Part shown: positions 46,257-55,421 of the stretch, piece after piece | Layout of the letters: each line of letters starts with the position of its first letter | Position numbering within the stretch: the stretch's first letter is position 1 | Assembly: GCF_001570525.1 (NCBI RefSeq) | Contig: NZ_BBXC01000010.1 | Span: 248,001 to 312,000, forward strand | Origin: Herbidospora sakaeratensis | GTDB lineage: Bacteria; Actinomycetota; Actinomycetes; Streptosporangiales; Streptosporangiaceae | Direction: 5' to 3' | DNA length: 64,000 bases | Notes under the pieces: model-generated | Seen by the model: the letters and a program-made list of their open reading frames with translations, nothing else | What the model was told of the DNA's origin: nothing | Database searches by the model: none | Program-made: the position numbers and the translations under genes

Positions 46257-47474
46257 ATGAGCATCACCCGCGCCGGCTGTGCCGCGCTCGACTCCGCCGA
46301 CCCCCTTCGCGGTTTCCGTGCGGAGTTCGTCCTGCCGGACGACGTGGTCTACATGCTCGGCAACTCGCTCGGCGCGCTGCCGCGGCGCACGATCGAGGCC
46401 GTCTCCCACACCGTCACCGCCGAATGGGGGCGTGACCTGGGGCAGAGCTGGAACACCGCCGGATGGTGGGACCTGCCCGAGGTGATCGGCGACCGGATCG
46501 CCAATCTGATCGGCGCCGGGCCCGGCACGGTGCTCACCGGGGAGTCGACCTCGGTCTCGATCTTCAAATTGATGTCGGCCGCCGTCCGGCTGCGTCCGGG
46601 CCGCCGGACCGTTGTGGTGGAGTCGGAGGGCTTTCCGACCGATCGGTACGCCGTCCAGGGTCTCGCGGCGGGCTTCGACCTGAACGTGCGAGATTTCGGT
46701 CCGGAAGGTTCCCTGGCCGACTGCCTCGACGACGACGTCGCCGTGGTGCTGCTGTCGCACGTCGACTACCGGACCGGCGCGCTGCGCGACATGGCGGCCG
46801 ACACCGCGACGGCGCAGGCCGCCGGGGCGCTGGTCATCTGGGATCTCTGCCACAGCACCGGGGCGCTGCCCGTCGAGGTGGGCGCGGCCGATTTCGCGGT
46901 CGGGTGCACGTACAAATATCTGAACGGCGGGCCCGGAGCGCCGGCCTACCTCTACTGCGCGCCCGCGCACCTGGCGGAGGCCGAGTCGGTGTTGCGCGGC
47001 TGGCACGGGCACGCCGCGCCGTTCGCCTTCGAGGCCGACTACCGGCCCGCCGACGGCGTGCGCCGCTTCGGCGCCGGCACCCCGCCGATCCTGTCGATGA
47101 GCGCGCTCGCCGCGTCGCTGGACCTGTGGAGCAAGGTCGACATCAGGTCGGTGCGGGCCAAGAGCGTGGCGCTGACCGAGCTCTTCATCGCGCTGACCGA
47201 GCCCCTCGGGCTCGACCTGGCCACCCCGCGCGACCCTGCGGGGCGCGGCAGCCAGATCAGTTTCCGGCACGACCACGGCTACCCGATCATGCGGGCGCTG
47301 CTCGACCACGGGGTGCACGGCGACTTCCGGGCCCCCGACATCATGCGGTTCGGGTTCACCCCGCTCTATCTGCGCTACGTCGACGTGTACGACGCCGCCG
47401 ACACCCTCGCCGAGATCATCGGCAAGGGCATCTGGCGGGACGAGCGCTACCAGCGCCGGGTGACGGTCACCTAA
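46257..47474 (+). CDS. kynU: kynureninase
   Basis: This PLP enzyme of about 405 residues cleaves kynurenine to anthranilate (or 3-hydroxykynurenine to 3-hydroxyanthranilate). It has Y-M-L-G-N-S-L-G-A-L-P, W-D-L-C-H-S-T-G-A and the PLP lysine in C-T-Y-K-Y-L-N-G-G-P-G (about residue 220). Several ATGs are possible (46245, 46248, 46257). 46257 has GGAGATG at good spacing. No other kynurenine gene is adjacent, so the pathway context lies elsewhere. It converges with the next gene with a 4-base overlap. Confidence 0.95.
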   Translation: MSITRAGCAALDSADPLRGFRAEFVLPDDVVYMLGNSLGALPRRTIEAVSHTVTAEWGRDLGQSWNTAGWWDLPEVIGDRIANLIGAGPGTVLTGESTSVSIFKLMSAAVRLRPGRRTVVVESEGFPTDRYAVQGLAAGFDLNVRDFGPEGSLADCLDDDVAVVLLSHVDYRTGALRDMAADTATAQAAGALVIWDLCHSTGALPVEVGAADFAVGCTYKYLNGGPGAPAYLYCAPAHLAEAESVLRGWHGHAAPFAFEADYRPADGVRRFGAGTPPILSMSALAASLDLWSKVDIRSVRAKSVALTELFIALTEPLGLDLATPRDPAGRGSQISFRHDHGYPIMRALLDHGVHGDFRAPDIMRFGFTPLYLRYVDVYDAADTLAEIIGKGIWRDERYQRRVTVT

Positions 47475-47872
47475 CGCGTCTTCGCTTTGTCGGCGACGAT
47501 CTCGGCGGCCAGGGCGACGCACTCGGCGCAGATCCGGCCGCCCTCGCCGTAGACCATGTGCAAATGCGGGTTCGGCGGCTTGCGGCAGAACGAGCAGGCC
47601 GCCGCGCGCCGCGTCTTGCGGGCCGAGAACGGGTGGGTGAAGTTGCGGGTGAAGCGCTTACGGGCGGCCTGCTTCGACACGCCGAGGCGGTCGCCGATGG
47701 CCGTCCAGGAGGTGCCCGCGGCGCGGGCGTCGCGGACCGCCAGATCGATCAGGGCGTCGGCGTCGCGGGTCATCTCCTGGCTCAGCTCGTTGGCTGCGGC
47801 CAGGGTGTCCAGCGGGTCAGAGGGGTTGGCCGCGCGTTTGCGTGCGCGGGCGAGTAACTCTGATGGCTCCAT
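47471..47872 (-). CDS. HTH protein with C-terminal ClpX-type zinc finger
   Basis: This 133-residue protein has an N-terminal helical part and a central HTH-like segment (T-S-W-T-A-I-G-D-R-L-G-V-S-K-Q-A-A-R-K-R). The C-terminus is C-S-F-C-R-K...C-A-E-C, the four-Cys zf-C4 finger of ClpX. It is not a Clp ATPase. It is probably a DNA-binding regulator that uses the finger for dimerisation or partner binding. Confidence 0.82.
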   Translation of the reverse strand: MEPSELLARARKRAANPSDPLDTLAAANELSQEMTRDADALIDLAVRDARAAGTSWTAIGDRLGVSKQAARKRFTRNFTHPFSARKTRRAAACSFCRKPPNPHLHMVYGEGGRICAECVALAAEIVADKAKTR

Positions 47873-47899
47873 ATCGACAACATTAGGTTGTCATCTGGG

Positions 47900-48238
47900 T
47901 CAGAGCAACTTGCCGAGACGTTTCGGCGCGACGAGCCGGTAGCTCTCCTCGACCCAGTCCCGCAGCACGTCGAACTCGGGCAGATCGGCGTCGTAGGGGA
48001 CGGTCACCCAGCCCGACCGGCCCAGGCCGTAGCGGCTCGGGATGGCGCCCGGCACGCTGAGCGCGTGTCCGTGGGCGACGACGAGCTTCACGCCGAAGCC
48101 CGTGGCCCGCTCTTCGGAACCGAGGAACAGGAAGATCTTCTTGTTCACCTTGACGACGGCGTCGTCCTCCCAGGGGAAGTCCTCGAACGCCTCGGGGAGG
48201 GTGAGGGCGTAGGCGCGGAGATCGGTGCGGATACTCAT
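47900..48238 (-). CDS. MmcQ/YjbR family protein
   Basis: This 112-residue protein has the YjbR fold pattern: L-P-E-A-F-E-D-F-P-W-E, V-N-K-K-I-F-L-F-L, S-R-Y-G-L-G-R-S-G-W-V-T-V and C-terminal W-V-E-E-S-Y-R-L-V-A-P-K. The fold resembles CyaY-like DNA-binding proteins. Function unknown. Same strand as the zinc-finger gene, 27 bases upstream of it. Confidence 0.9.
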   Translation of the reverse strand: MSIRTDLRAYALTLPEAFEDFPWEDDAVVKVNKKIFLFLGSEERATGFGVKLVVAHGHALSVPGAIPSRYGLGRSGWVTVPYDADLPEFDVLRDWVEESYRLVAPKRLGKLL

Positions 48239-48308
48239 GTGCTACTCACCGGTAACTTGGGATGGGGGGCTCAGGCCCGGCCCCGGGCTGGGCCTCCAGC
48301 ATTGCCCC

Positions 48309-48590
48309 ATGAACAAGCCCGTGCCAAACAAGACCACATCCGCCTATTTCGCGCAGTCCGTCATCTCGTTCGGGCTGGCGCTCGGCGCCCTCACGCTGGG
48401 GGTCGCCTACCTGCCCGTCGACGCCTGGATCAGGTCGTTCTTCGCCGTCGGGGTCTTCTACCTGGTGACCGCGTCGTTCACGCTGGCCAAGGTGGTGCGC
48501 GACCGGCAGGAGGAGTCGGCCGTGGTGGCCCGGGTCGACCAGGCGAGACTCGACCGGCTCCTCGCCGAGCACGATCCCTATCAGAACTGA
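48309..48590 (+). CDS. YiaA/YiaB-type two-helix membrane protein
   Basis: This 93-residue protein has two membrane helices (about 14-34 and 41-62) with the intervening Y-L-P-V-D-A-W-I-R-S-F and a charged C-terminal helix, matching the YiaAB domain. Function unknown. It ends five bases before the convergent L,D-transpeptidase stop. Confidence 0.85.
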   Translation: MNKPVPNKTTSAYFAQSVISFGLALGALTLGVAYLPVDAWIRSFFAVGVFYLVTASFTLAKVVRDRQEESAVVARVDQARLDRLLAEHDPYQN

Positions 48591-48595
48591 CCGCC

Positions 48596-50491
48596 TTAGG
48601 TGTACTTGCTCTGCGCGCCACGGACGTAGACCGGTTCGCCCGACGTGACCATGGCGTAGACGATTTTCGAGGTGTGGATCGGAATCCGGATGCATCCGTG
48701 TGAGGCCGGATATTTCGGTACCTCCGAGGATCCGTGCATGGCGATGCCGCCGTTGAAGTAGATCGAGTTGAACATCGTGCCCAGCGGACTCGTCGTCCAT
48801 CCCGGCGCCCGCGTCCCCGCCCGGAAGTCGCCGACGGGGGTGCGGGCGAAGCCGCAGTGACCGTTGTCGCAGTACGACCGGTTCGCGCCCGTGGAGATGT
48901 GCGTGGTGAGGTCGGGCTTGCCGTCGCGCCAGATGGTCATCAACTGCCGCCGGACGTCGATCTCGACCCGGTTCGTGGCCTTGGGGCGGACCAGCGGCTT
49001 GACACGACGCGGGTGGCGCAGCGCCCACATGGTGTTCCGGTCGATGCGGTTGGTCATGGGCAGGCCGTTGACCTTCTGGAAGGCCCAGACGGCGTAGCGG
49101 GTCGTCTCGCCGTAGCGGCCGTCGTCGACGCCGGAGTCGAAGCCGAGCTCCCGCAGGCGCTGTTTCATGGCGCGGATCTGGTGACTCTTGTCGCCGAACT
49201 TCATGACCTCGGGGCGACGGGGGGCCTGGCGGTGGTGGCGGTGGTGGGCGGCCGGGTGGGCGTGGTTGCCTCCGTGGTGGACGGCGTGATGGGCCTGGTG
49301 ACCCGGGTGCCCGTGGACGTGGTCGTGATGAGCGACCGGATGCTCGTGGTGGCGGCCGTGGGCGTCGTGGCGGCCTCCGTGCATGTCGCGGTGCCTGCCG
49401 TGTGTGTCGCGGTGACGGCCGTGCATGTCGCGTTGTCTGTCGTGCGGTTCGTGGTGATGGTTGCGCAGGTCGTGATGCCTGTCCTGCATGTCGCGGTGGC
49501 GGCCGTGCGCGTCGTGGTGGCGGTTGCGCGAGTCGCGGTGGCGGTCGTGCAGGTCGCGGTGCTCGCCGAGCGCGTGGTGGTGCCTGTCCTGTACGTCGTG
49601 GTGGCGGTTGCGCGAGTCGCGGTGGCGGTCGTGCATGTCGCGGTGCTCGCCGAGCGCGTGGTGGTGCCTGCCCTGCGCGTCGTGGTGTCTGCCGTGCATG
49701 TCGTGGTGGCGGGTGCGGTCGCCGTGGCCGTCGTGATGTCGCGCGTGGGCGTCCTGCCGGTCGCCGGGCGCCTCGAAGTGGCGGGCGTGCGCCTCCGGGC
49801 GGTCGGTGTAGCGGAAGCGCATCTGCCGGCGGCCGTCTCGGCCGTCGGGGTACCTGCGGGCCGCCGTCGAGCGCCGGTGGTTCGCCTCGGCGTGGCGGTG
49901 GCCGAGGGCCGCGCGCCCGTTCACGGTGGCGTGGGTCGCGCGCTGAATGGCCGCGCCGGTGACGGCTCGCCCGGTCGTCGCACCGGGGGCCGCGCGCCGC
50001 TGCGTCGTGGCGTTCGTCGCGCGCTGGTTCGCCGTGCGGGTGAAGGCACGCCCGTGCGCCGCATTCAGGGCGGCGCGCTGCTGCATGGCGGCGTAGGCCG
50101 CCTGCTGGTTCGCGGTGACCGAGGCCGCGCGGCCGGTCGTCGTGCCGTACTGCGCGCGGTGCTGGGCGGCGGCGAGGGCCGCTTGCCAGTTCGCGGCGGC
50201 GGCGGTCGTGCGGCGGGCGGCGGTGCCGAGGGCCGCTTGCCGGTTGGCGGCGCCGGAGGTCGCGCGGCGTTCGGCGATGCCGTGGGCGCGGGCGGCAGCC
50301 GGGCGCCGGTCCCGTGTGTGGTCACGGTGCACGGTCGGGCGCCCGTGCTGCTTGTTCTCCTGTACGTGCTTGTGGTGCCTGTCCTTCACGGCTTGGTGGC
50401 CGTGCTTTCTATCCGCCGAGTCGGCGAAGGCCGCCGACCCGGTGATCAGCGCCAGCCCGAATCCGAGGCCGACGACCATATATGTCCGCAT
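48596..50491 (-). CDS. L,D-transpeptidase with His-rich heptad-repeat region
   Basis: This 631-residue exported protein has a signal peptide (about 1-23), then an Ala/Arg/Thr-rich region (about 60-215). A striking His/Arg/Asp heptad array (about 225-425) follows, then a PG_binding_1 domain (about 430-490, I-R-A-M-K-Q-R-L-R-E-L-G-F) and a YkuD domain. The catalytic Cys is at about 600 in S-H-G-C-I-R-I-P, with H-G-S-S-E upstream. YkuD enzymes form 3-3 cross-links in peptidoglycan. Typical relatives are about 200-300 residues, so half of this protein is extra repeat. Confidence 0.92.
   Translation of the reverse strand: MRTYMVVGLGFGLALITGSAAFADSADRKHGHQAVKDRHHKHVQENKQHGRPTVHRDHTRDRRPAAARAHGIAERRATSGAANRQAALGTAARRTTAAAANWQAALAAAQHRAQYGTTTGRAASVTANQQAAYAAMQQRAALNAAHGRAFTRTANQRATNATTQRRAAPGATTGRAVTGAAIQRATHATVNGRAALGHRHAEANHRRSTAARRYPDGRDGRRQMRFRYTDRPEAHARHFEAPGDRQDAHARHHDGHGDRTRHHDMHGRHHDAQGRHHHALGEHRDMHDRHRDSRNRHHDVQDRHHHALGEHRDLHDRHRDSRNRHHDAHGRHRDMQDRHHDLRNHHHEPHDRQRDMHGRHRDTHGRHRDMHGGRHDAHGRHHEHPVAHHDHVHGHPGHQAHHAVHHGGNHAHPAAHHRHHRQAPRRPEVMKFGDKSHQIRAMKQRLRELGFDSGVDDGRYGETTRYAVWAFQKVNGLPMTNRIDRNTMWALRHPRRVKPLVRPKATNRVEIDVRRQLMTIWRDGKPDLTTHISTGANRSYCDNGHCGFARTPVGDFRAGTRAPGWTTSPLGTMFNSIYFNGGIAMHGSSEVPKYPASHGCIRIPIHTSKIVYAMVTSGEPVYVRGAQSKYT
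49216..49813 (-). repeat. 21-bp coding repeats for His-rich heptads
   Basis: The coding strand repeats a 21-bp unit giving R-H-R-D-M-H-G-like heptads (variants R-H-H-D-A-H-G, E-H-R-D-M-H-D, R-H-R-D-S-R-N). Two near-identical 28-residue blocks (R-H-H-H-A-L-G-E-H-R-D-M-H-D type, ending D-S-R-N) show a recent four-heptad duplication. Confidence 0.92.
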
Positions 50492-50560
50492 GGGGGCGAA
50501 ATTCCCACTACGATCCCCGGACAGACCGGACTTAGGCGATCTTGATGGAAAGATGATCTT

Positions 50561-51580
50561 TTAATAGGCGAGTGCCTTTGTCTTGGCGCTCGGCGCGAGC
50601 ATCGTCTCCTGGAACTTCGGGAACGCGACCGTGCGCGCGTCGCCGTCACTGGTGTAGCGCTCGCCCGGGTTCGACTGCAGCCAGTCGAGCCACCCCGTGG
50701 AGCAGAACTTCGCGCAGTCGCCCTTCTTGTCCATCGACCGGATGCGCGGGATGCCCAGCGGGTCGAACGCCCCGCTGAACGGCGACTGGGCCGGCATGTA
50801 GCCCGCCAGGAACACGCCGGAGTAGTTGTACTTCACCCCCTTGTCGGAGCCCTTGAGCGCCCACTCCTTGGTCTTCGGCTGGTTGCCGTAGGGAAGGGCG
50901 AAGGTGACGACCTCGCCGCCGTTGAGGTCGGTGATCAGCTTGTGCCCGGCGGTGACCTCGTCGAGCACGACCTGCTTGGGCTTGCCCATCAGGTTGGTGT
51001 GGTCTTTCGTGTGGTTGCCCAGCTCCATGCCGTGCTGCTTCAGCCAGGCGACGATCTGCGCCTGCTCGGCGGGGCTGCTCTTGCCGAACATGTCGCGCGT
51101 CACGTAGAAGGTGGCCACCGGGCGGAAGCCCGGGTGCTTCGCGCCGGCTTCGAGCAGGATCGCCACCGCCGTGTCCTTGGCCGGGGTGCCGGTCCCGTCG
51201 AGGGTGACCTGCGACGGCGACGAGTCGTCGAAGGTCAGCACGACCGGGTGTTTCCCGGCCGGAATGTCGATCTTCCCGGTCACGTACTCGGCGGCGGTGA
51301 TCGGCACGTAGCCTTCCTTGGCCAGCCGGTCGAGTTCGGTGCGGAACTGCTTGGGCGTGCGGTCGTCCTGGGTGGTCGGGTTCTCGATGATGCGGTGGTA
51401 CATCAGGACCGGGATCTGACCCAGTTCGTTGGCCTTGACCGCCTTCGCGTTGGCCGCGCTCACCGGCTTGATGGCCGCCGGTTTGACCTCGACCGCCGAA
51501 GCGGGCTTCTGACCTTGGTCGGCGCCACATGCCACACACCCGGCCAGCACGATCAATCCGACAGTCGCCGCGGCTCTCAT
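50561..51580 (-). CDS. polysaccharide deacetylase lipoprotein
   Basis: This 339-residue protein has a lipobox V-L-A-G-C near residues 11-15. The NodB domain shows V-L-M-Y-H-R-I, V-V-L-T-F-D-D-S-S (catalytic/metal Asp pair) and E-L-G-N-H-T-K-D-H (metal His pair). It probably deacetylates peptidoglycan or another envelope glycan. It lies downstream of the L,D-transpeptidase gene on the same strand, with 69 bases between. Confidence 0.92.
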   Translation of the reverse strand: MRAAATVGLIVLAGCVACGADQGQKPASAVEVKPAAIKPVSAANAKAVKANELGQIPVLMYHRIIENPTTQDDRTPKQFRTELDRLAKEGYVPITAAEYVTGKIDIPAGKHPVVLTFDDSSPSQVTLDGTGTPAKDTAVAILLEAGAKHPGFRPVATFYVTRDMFGKSSPAEQAQIVAWLKQHGMELGNHTKDHTNLMGKPKQVVLDEVTAGHKLITDLNGGEVVTFALPYGNQPKTKEWALKGSDKGVKYNYSGVFLAGYMPAQSPFSGAFDPLGIPRIRSMDKKGDCAKFCSTGWLDWLQSNPGERYTSDGDARTVAFPKFQETMLAPSAKTKALAY

Positions 51581-51793
51581 CTCTGGTGCCCCTCCGATAA
51601 GTCATGTCATTGACACGGAGAGTGATCCCCTTAGGTGAGGACGAAGACGGCTAAGAGATTTTAAAGTTCACGTACAGGGCGAAATGTGGCATTCGGGATG
51701 CCGGTGGTGAGGGGGGCGAAGCGTCACCGACCGGCATCCCGTCCGCCATCGTGAAGACGCCACCGGCCATGCCCCTGACCTCGGGCGGCGATC

Positions 51794-52624
51794 TCACGAT
51801 GACGCGCTGATCCGCTCCTCTCCGGAGTAGACGTTCATGGACCGGCCACGCACGAACCCGAGCAGGGTCAACCCGGACTCGGCGGCCAGTTCCACCGCCA
51901 AGCTTGACGGCGCCGACACCGCGGCCAGCACCGGAACGCCCGCCATGACGGCCTTCTGGACGAGTTCGAACGAGGCCCTGCCCGACACCATGAGCGCCGT
52001 TTGCCGAAGCGGCAGCCGGCCGTCGCGCAGTGCCCATCCGACGAGCTTGTCGACCGCGTTGTGCCGCCCGACGTCCTCTCTGACGGCCAGCGCCCGGCCG
52101 GCCGGCGTGAACAGCCCGGCGGCGTGCAGGCCGCCGGTCCGGTCGAACACCTTCTGGGCGGTACGCAGCCTCTCGGGCAACTCGGCGATGACCTCTTCGG
52201 AGAAGGTGACGTCATCGGGGGCGACGTCCCAGCGGGCGACGGTCCGGACCGCGTCGAGCGACGCCTTCCCGCAGACCCCGCACGACGAGGTCGTGTAGAA
52301 GTTGCGCTCCAGCGAGGTGGCCGGCGGCGTCACGCCCGTCGTGAGCCGCACGTCGAGCACGTTGTAGGTGTTCTGGCCGTTCTCCAGGGCCCCCGCGCAG
52401 TAGCGGATGGCCTCGATGTCGCCCGCTTTCCCGATGACGCCCTCGCTGACGAGGAACCCGGCGGCCAGGTCGAAGTCGTCGCCGGGGGTGCGCATCGTGA
52501 TGGTGAGCGGCTTGCCGTTAAGCCGGATCTCCAGCGGCTCCTCGGCGGCCAGCACGTCGACCCGGTGACTCTGCCCGGTCTCCCGGACCCGCAGGATGCG
52601 CCGCTGGACGGTGACCCTACCCAT
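51794..52624 (-). CDS. fdhD: formate dehydrogenase accessory sulfurtransferase FdhD
   Basis: This 276-residue FdhD transfers sulfur to the molybdenum cofactor for formate dehydrogenase. The catalytic C-G-V-C motif lies in T-S-S-C-G-V-C-G-K-A-S near residue 115, with R-T-P-G-D-D-F-D-L-A-A-G-F and E-D-V-G-R-H-N-A-V-D-K also typical. It overlaps the Fe-S subunit gene by eight bases and is last in the formate dehydrogenase operon. Confidence 0.97.
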   Translation of the reverse strand: MGRVTVQRRILRVRETGQSHRVDVLAAEEPLEIRLNGKPLTITMRTPGDDFDLAAGFLVSEGVIGKAGDIEAIRYCAGALENGQNTYNVLDVRLTTGVTPPATSLERNFYTTSSCGVCGKASLDAVRTVARWDVAPDDVTFSEEVIAELPERLRTAQKVFDRTGGLHAAGLFTPAGRALAVREDVGRHNAVDKLVGWALRDGRLPLRQTALMVSGRASFELVQKAVMAGVPVLAAVSAPSSLAVELAAESGLTLLGFVRGRSMNVYSGEERISASS

Positions 52625-53483
52625 CGGAGGCCACGTTCTGGACGTGCTGGAAGCCGAACCGCCCCTTGATGCACAGATTGCCGTGGGTGACCGGGTTGTC
52701 GTGGGGCGAGGTGACCTTCACGATCGTGTTGTCCTGCACGTGGAGGGTCAGGTTGCAGCCCACGCCGCAGTAGCTGCAGATGGTGGTGGTCTGGGTCTGG
52801 CGTTCTTCGTCCCAGGTGCCGGCCTCGCGCATGTCGAACTCGTTCTTGAACGACAGGGCCCCCGTCGGGCAGACCTCGACGCAGTTGCCGCAGAACACGC
52901 AGGCCGAGTCGGTCAGCGGGGCGTCGAACTCGGTGGAGATGGTGGCGTCGAAGCCGCGCCCGGCGACCGAGATGGCGAAGGAGTTCTGCCACTGCTCGCC
53001 GCACGCGTCGACGCACTTGTAGCACAGGATGCACTTGGCGTAGTCGCGCACGTAGAGGTCGTTGTCGACCTTCGGGGGCTCGGCGACGGTGGCGGCGTCC
53101 TCCCCGAAACGGGCCGGGTCGGCGCCGTATTCGGCCATCCACTCCTTGGCGTTCGGCGTGGTCGACAGGTCGACCGAGGAGCCGAGCAGCTCCAGCACCA
53201 CCTTGCGGCTGTGGCGGGCACGCTCGGAGTCGGTCTTCACCACCATGCCGGGCTCGGCCTTGCGGGAGCACGCCGGGGCGAGGGTGCGGGCGCCCTCGAC
53301 CTCGACGACACAGACCCGGCAGGCGTTCTTCGGGTTGAGGGTGTCGCCGTAGCAGAGGGTCGGGATGTCCTTCCCGGCCGTCTGGCAGGCGTCGAGCAGG
53401 GTGTCGCCTTCGGGGACGCGCATCGCCTCGCCGTCGACGGTGATCTCGATGAGCCGCCGTGGCGGACGCAGGGGGACGCTCAT
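52617..53483 (-). CDS. formate dehydrogenase Fe-S subunit carrying the detached Mo-enzyme [4Fe-4S] domain
   Basis: This 288-residue protein has three parts. A [2Fe-2S] ferredoxin domain (about 12-90, C-R-V-C-V-V-E) comes first. Two [4Fe-4S] clusters follow (about 145-215: C-I-L-C-Y-K-C-V-D-A-C, C-V-F-C-G-N-C-V-E-V-C-P). Last is a molybdopterin-oxidoreductase Fe4S4 domain with Cys at about 236, 239, 243 and 271 (C-S-Y-C-G-V-G-C ... N-L-C-I-K-G-R-F-G). That last domain is normally the N-terminus of the catalytic chain, and here it ends this subunit. ATG 53483 overlaps the upstream stop (ATGA). Confidence 0.9.
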   Translation of the reverse strand: MSVPLRPPRRLIEITVDGEAMRVPEGDTLLDACQTAGKDIPTLCYGDTLNPKNACRVCVVEVEGARTLAPACSRKAEPGMVVKTDSERARHSRKVVLELLGSSVDLSTTPNAKEWMAEYGADPARFGEDAATVAEPPKVDNDLYVRDYAKCILCYKCVDACGEQWQNSFAISVAGRGFDATISTEFDAPLTDSACVFCGNCVEVCPTGALSFKNEFDMREAGTWDEERQTQTTTICSYCGVGCNLTLHVQDNTIVKVTSPHDNPVTHGNLCIKGRFGFQHVQNVASDG

Positions 53484-55414
53484 GAGCTCTCCTTTGCCGT
53501 GAACACACCAAGCCGGTCGATGGCCGATTCGACGGCGTTCCAGGCGGTCTGGCCTAGGCCGCAGATCGAGGCGTCGCGCATGGCCTGGCCCACCTCCCGC
53601 AGCAGCACCAGGTCGCCCTCGCTGCGCCGTTTGGAGAGCCGGTGGAGGGCCTCCTCCTGGCGGACCGTGCCGACCCGGCAGGGCACGCACTGGCCGCACG
53701 ACTCGTCGCGGAAGAACTCGGCGATGCGCAGCAGCACGCCGGGCAGCTCGACCGTGTCGTTGAGCACCAGCACCACCCCGGAGCCCAGCGTGGCCCCGGC
53801 GGCGCGGGTGCCCTCGAACGTCAGCGGGATGTCGAGCTCGTCGGCCCGTACGAACGCCCCGGCCGCGCCGCCGAGCAGCACCGCCCGCAGCTCGCCGGTC
53901 GCGCCTCCGGCCAGGTCGAGCAGGTCGCGCAGGGTGGCGCCGAACGGGACTTCGTAGATGCCCGGCCGCTCGACCGTGCCCGAGACGCAGAACAACTTGG
54001 TGCCGGTGGACGACGACGTGCCGACGGCCGCGTAGGCGGCGGCCCCCATCTCGAGGATGTGGGGCACGTTGACCAGGGTCTCGACGTTGTTGACGACCGT
54101 GGGCTTGCCGAACAGGCCCTTCTCCACCGGGAACGGTGGCTTGGTGCGCGGCTCGCCCCGGAACCCCTCGATCGAGTTGAAGATCGCGGTCTCCTCGCCG
54201 CAGATGTAGGCCCCGGCGCCGCGCCGGATCTCGATGTCGAACGAGAACCCCTGGCCGAGGATGTCGTCGCCGAGCAGCCCCCGCGACTTCGCGACGACGA
54301 TCGCGTTCTCCAACCGCTGGAGCGCACGCGGGTATTCGCCCCGGATGTAGAGGTAGCCGAGAGCGCAGCCGTTGGCGTAGCCCGCGATGGTCATGGCCTC
54401 GATCAGGGCGAACGGGTCGCCCTCCATCAGGACCCGGTCCTTGAAGGTGCCCGGCTCGCTCTCGTCGGCGTTGCAGACGAGGTAGTGGGGCCGGTCGAGC
54501 TGGCGTGCGGTCGCCTCCCACTTGCGGCCGGTGGGGAAGGCCGCGCCGCCCCGCCCGACCAGCCCCGACTCCAGGACCTCGCGGATGACCCCGGTGGGCC
54601 CGAGCTCGAAGGCGCGGCGCAATCCGGTGTAGCCGCCGGTCGCCCGGTAGTCGTCGAGACTCAGGGGGTCGACGACGCCGATGCGCCGGAGCAGGACCAG
54701 CTCGGATGGACCGGCCGACCGGCCGTCGTCACTCGACACTTCTTGGGCCGCTTCGCCAGGGGGAGCCTGGCCCTCGTGCGCGAGCCGCTCCGCGGTCGGT
54801 GCCGGCCGCGCGGGTGCCTGCCGGCACGCCCGGGTCTGCGGCACCGCGGCCTCGACGGGAGGTTCTTCTGTCGTGGCCGACCACTCCTGGCCGACCGAGC
54901 ACGGCCCGTAGACCGCGTTCACCGGGGGATCGCCCGCTTCGATCGCCAGGGCGGCGGGGGCGCGTTCGCACAGGCCCAGGCACGGGCTCGGCTGCCACGA
55001 CACCCCGGGAGGGCCGAAGCGCTCCTCGACGTCGCGGCGGACCGCCTCGGCGCCCTTGGCGGCGCACGCGAGGTCGGTGCAGACGTGGAGCATCCGGGCC
55101 TGGCGGGGCTTGACGGAGAACAACGAGTAGAAGGTCGCCACCGAATAGGCCTCGGCGGGTGGGATCGTCAGGCGGCGGCAGATGTAGTCGAGCGCGCCCT
55201 CGCTGATCCAGCCCACCCGGTCGTTGACCGCGTGGAGGGCGGGCAGCAGCAGGTCGCGGCGGTCGCGTGCCACCCGGGGGGCCTGCGTGGCGAAGCGCAG
55301 GTCGAACTCGGTGCGCTCGCCGCCGTCCCAGGCGGAAGACGGCGCTCCGAGGAGCGCGTCGACGACGGCGCGCTCCTCGGCGGTCGGTTCGGCGTCGCGG
55401 AACCGAAGATCCAT
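53480..55414 (-). CDS. NuoE-NuoF-type NAD-reducing subunit of formate dehydrogenase (fused)
   Basis: This is a 644-residue fusion. The N-terminal NuoE part (about 35-170) has the [2Fe-2S] ligands C-T-D-L-A-C and C-L-G-L-C. A Pro/Ala linker (about 185-240) follows. The NuoF part has the FMN/NADH motif G-R-G-G-A-A-F-P-T-G-R-K-W near 290, P-H-Y-L-V-C-N-A-D-E-S-E-P-G-T and the [4Fe-4S] ligands S-C-G-Q-C-V-P-C-R. It passes electrons from formate to NAD. FdhA lies seven bases upstream. Confidence 0.95.
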   Translation of the reverse strand: MDLRFRDAEPTAEERAVVDALLGAPSSAWDGGERTEFDLRFATQAPRVARDRRDLLLPALHAVNDRVGWISEGALDYICRRLTIPPAEAYSVATFYSLFSVKPRQARMLHVCTDLACAAKGAEAVRRDVEERFGPPGVSWQPSPCLGLCERAPAALAIEAGDPPVNAVYGPCSVGQEWSATTEEPPVEAAVPQTRACRQAPARPAPTAERLAHEGQAPPGEAAQEVSSDDGRSAGPSELVLLRRIGVVDPLSLDDYRATGGYTGLRRAFELGPTGVIREVLESGLVGRGGAAFPTGRKWEATARQLDRPHYLVCNADESEPGTFKDRVLMEGDPFALIEAMTIAGYANGCALGYLYIRGEYPRALQRLENAIVVAKSRGLLGDDILGQGFSFDIEIRRGAGAYICGEETAIFNSIEGFRGEPRTKPPFPVEKGLFGKPTVVNNVETLVNVPHILEMGAAAYAAVGTSSSTGTKLFCVSGTVERPGIYEVPFGATLRDLLDLAGGATGELRAVLLGGAAGAFVRADELDIPLTFEGTRAAGATLGSGVVLVLNDTVELPGVLLRIAEFFRDESCGQCVPCRVGTVRQEEALHRLSKRRSEGDLVLLREVGQAMRDASICGLGQTAWNAVESAIDRLGVFTAKESS

Positions 55415-55421
55415 GCGTCGG

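Noticed and set aside
51600-51793. Small gene between deacetylase and fdhD
   Set aside because: Open frames exist but lack a ribosome site, domain or consistent codon bias.
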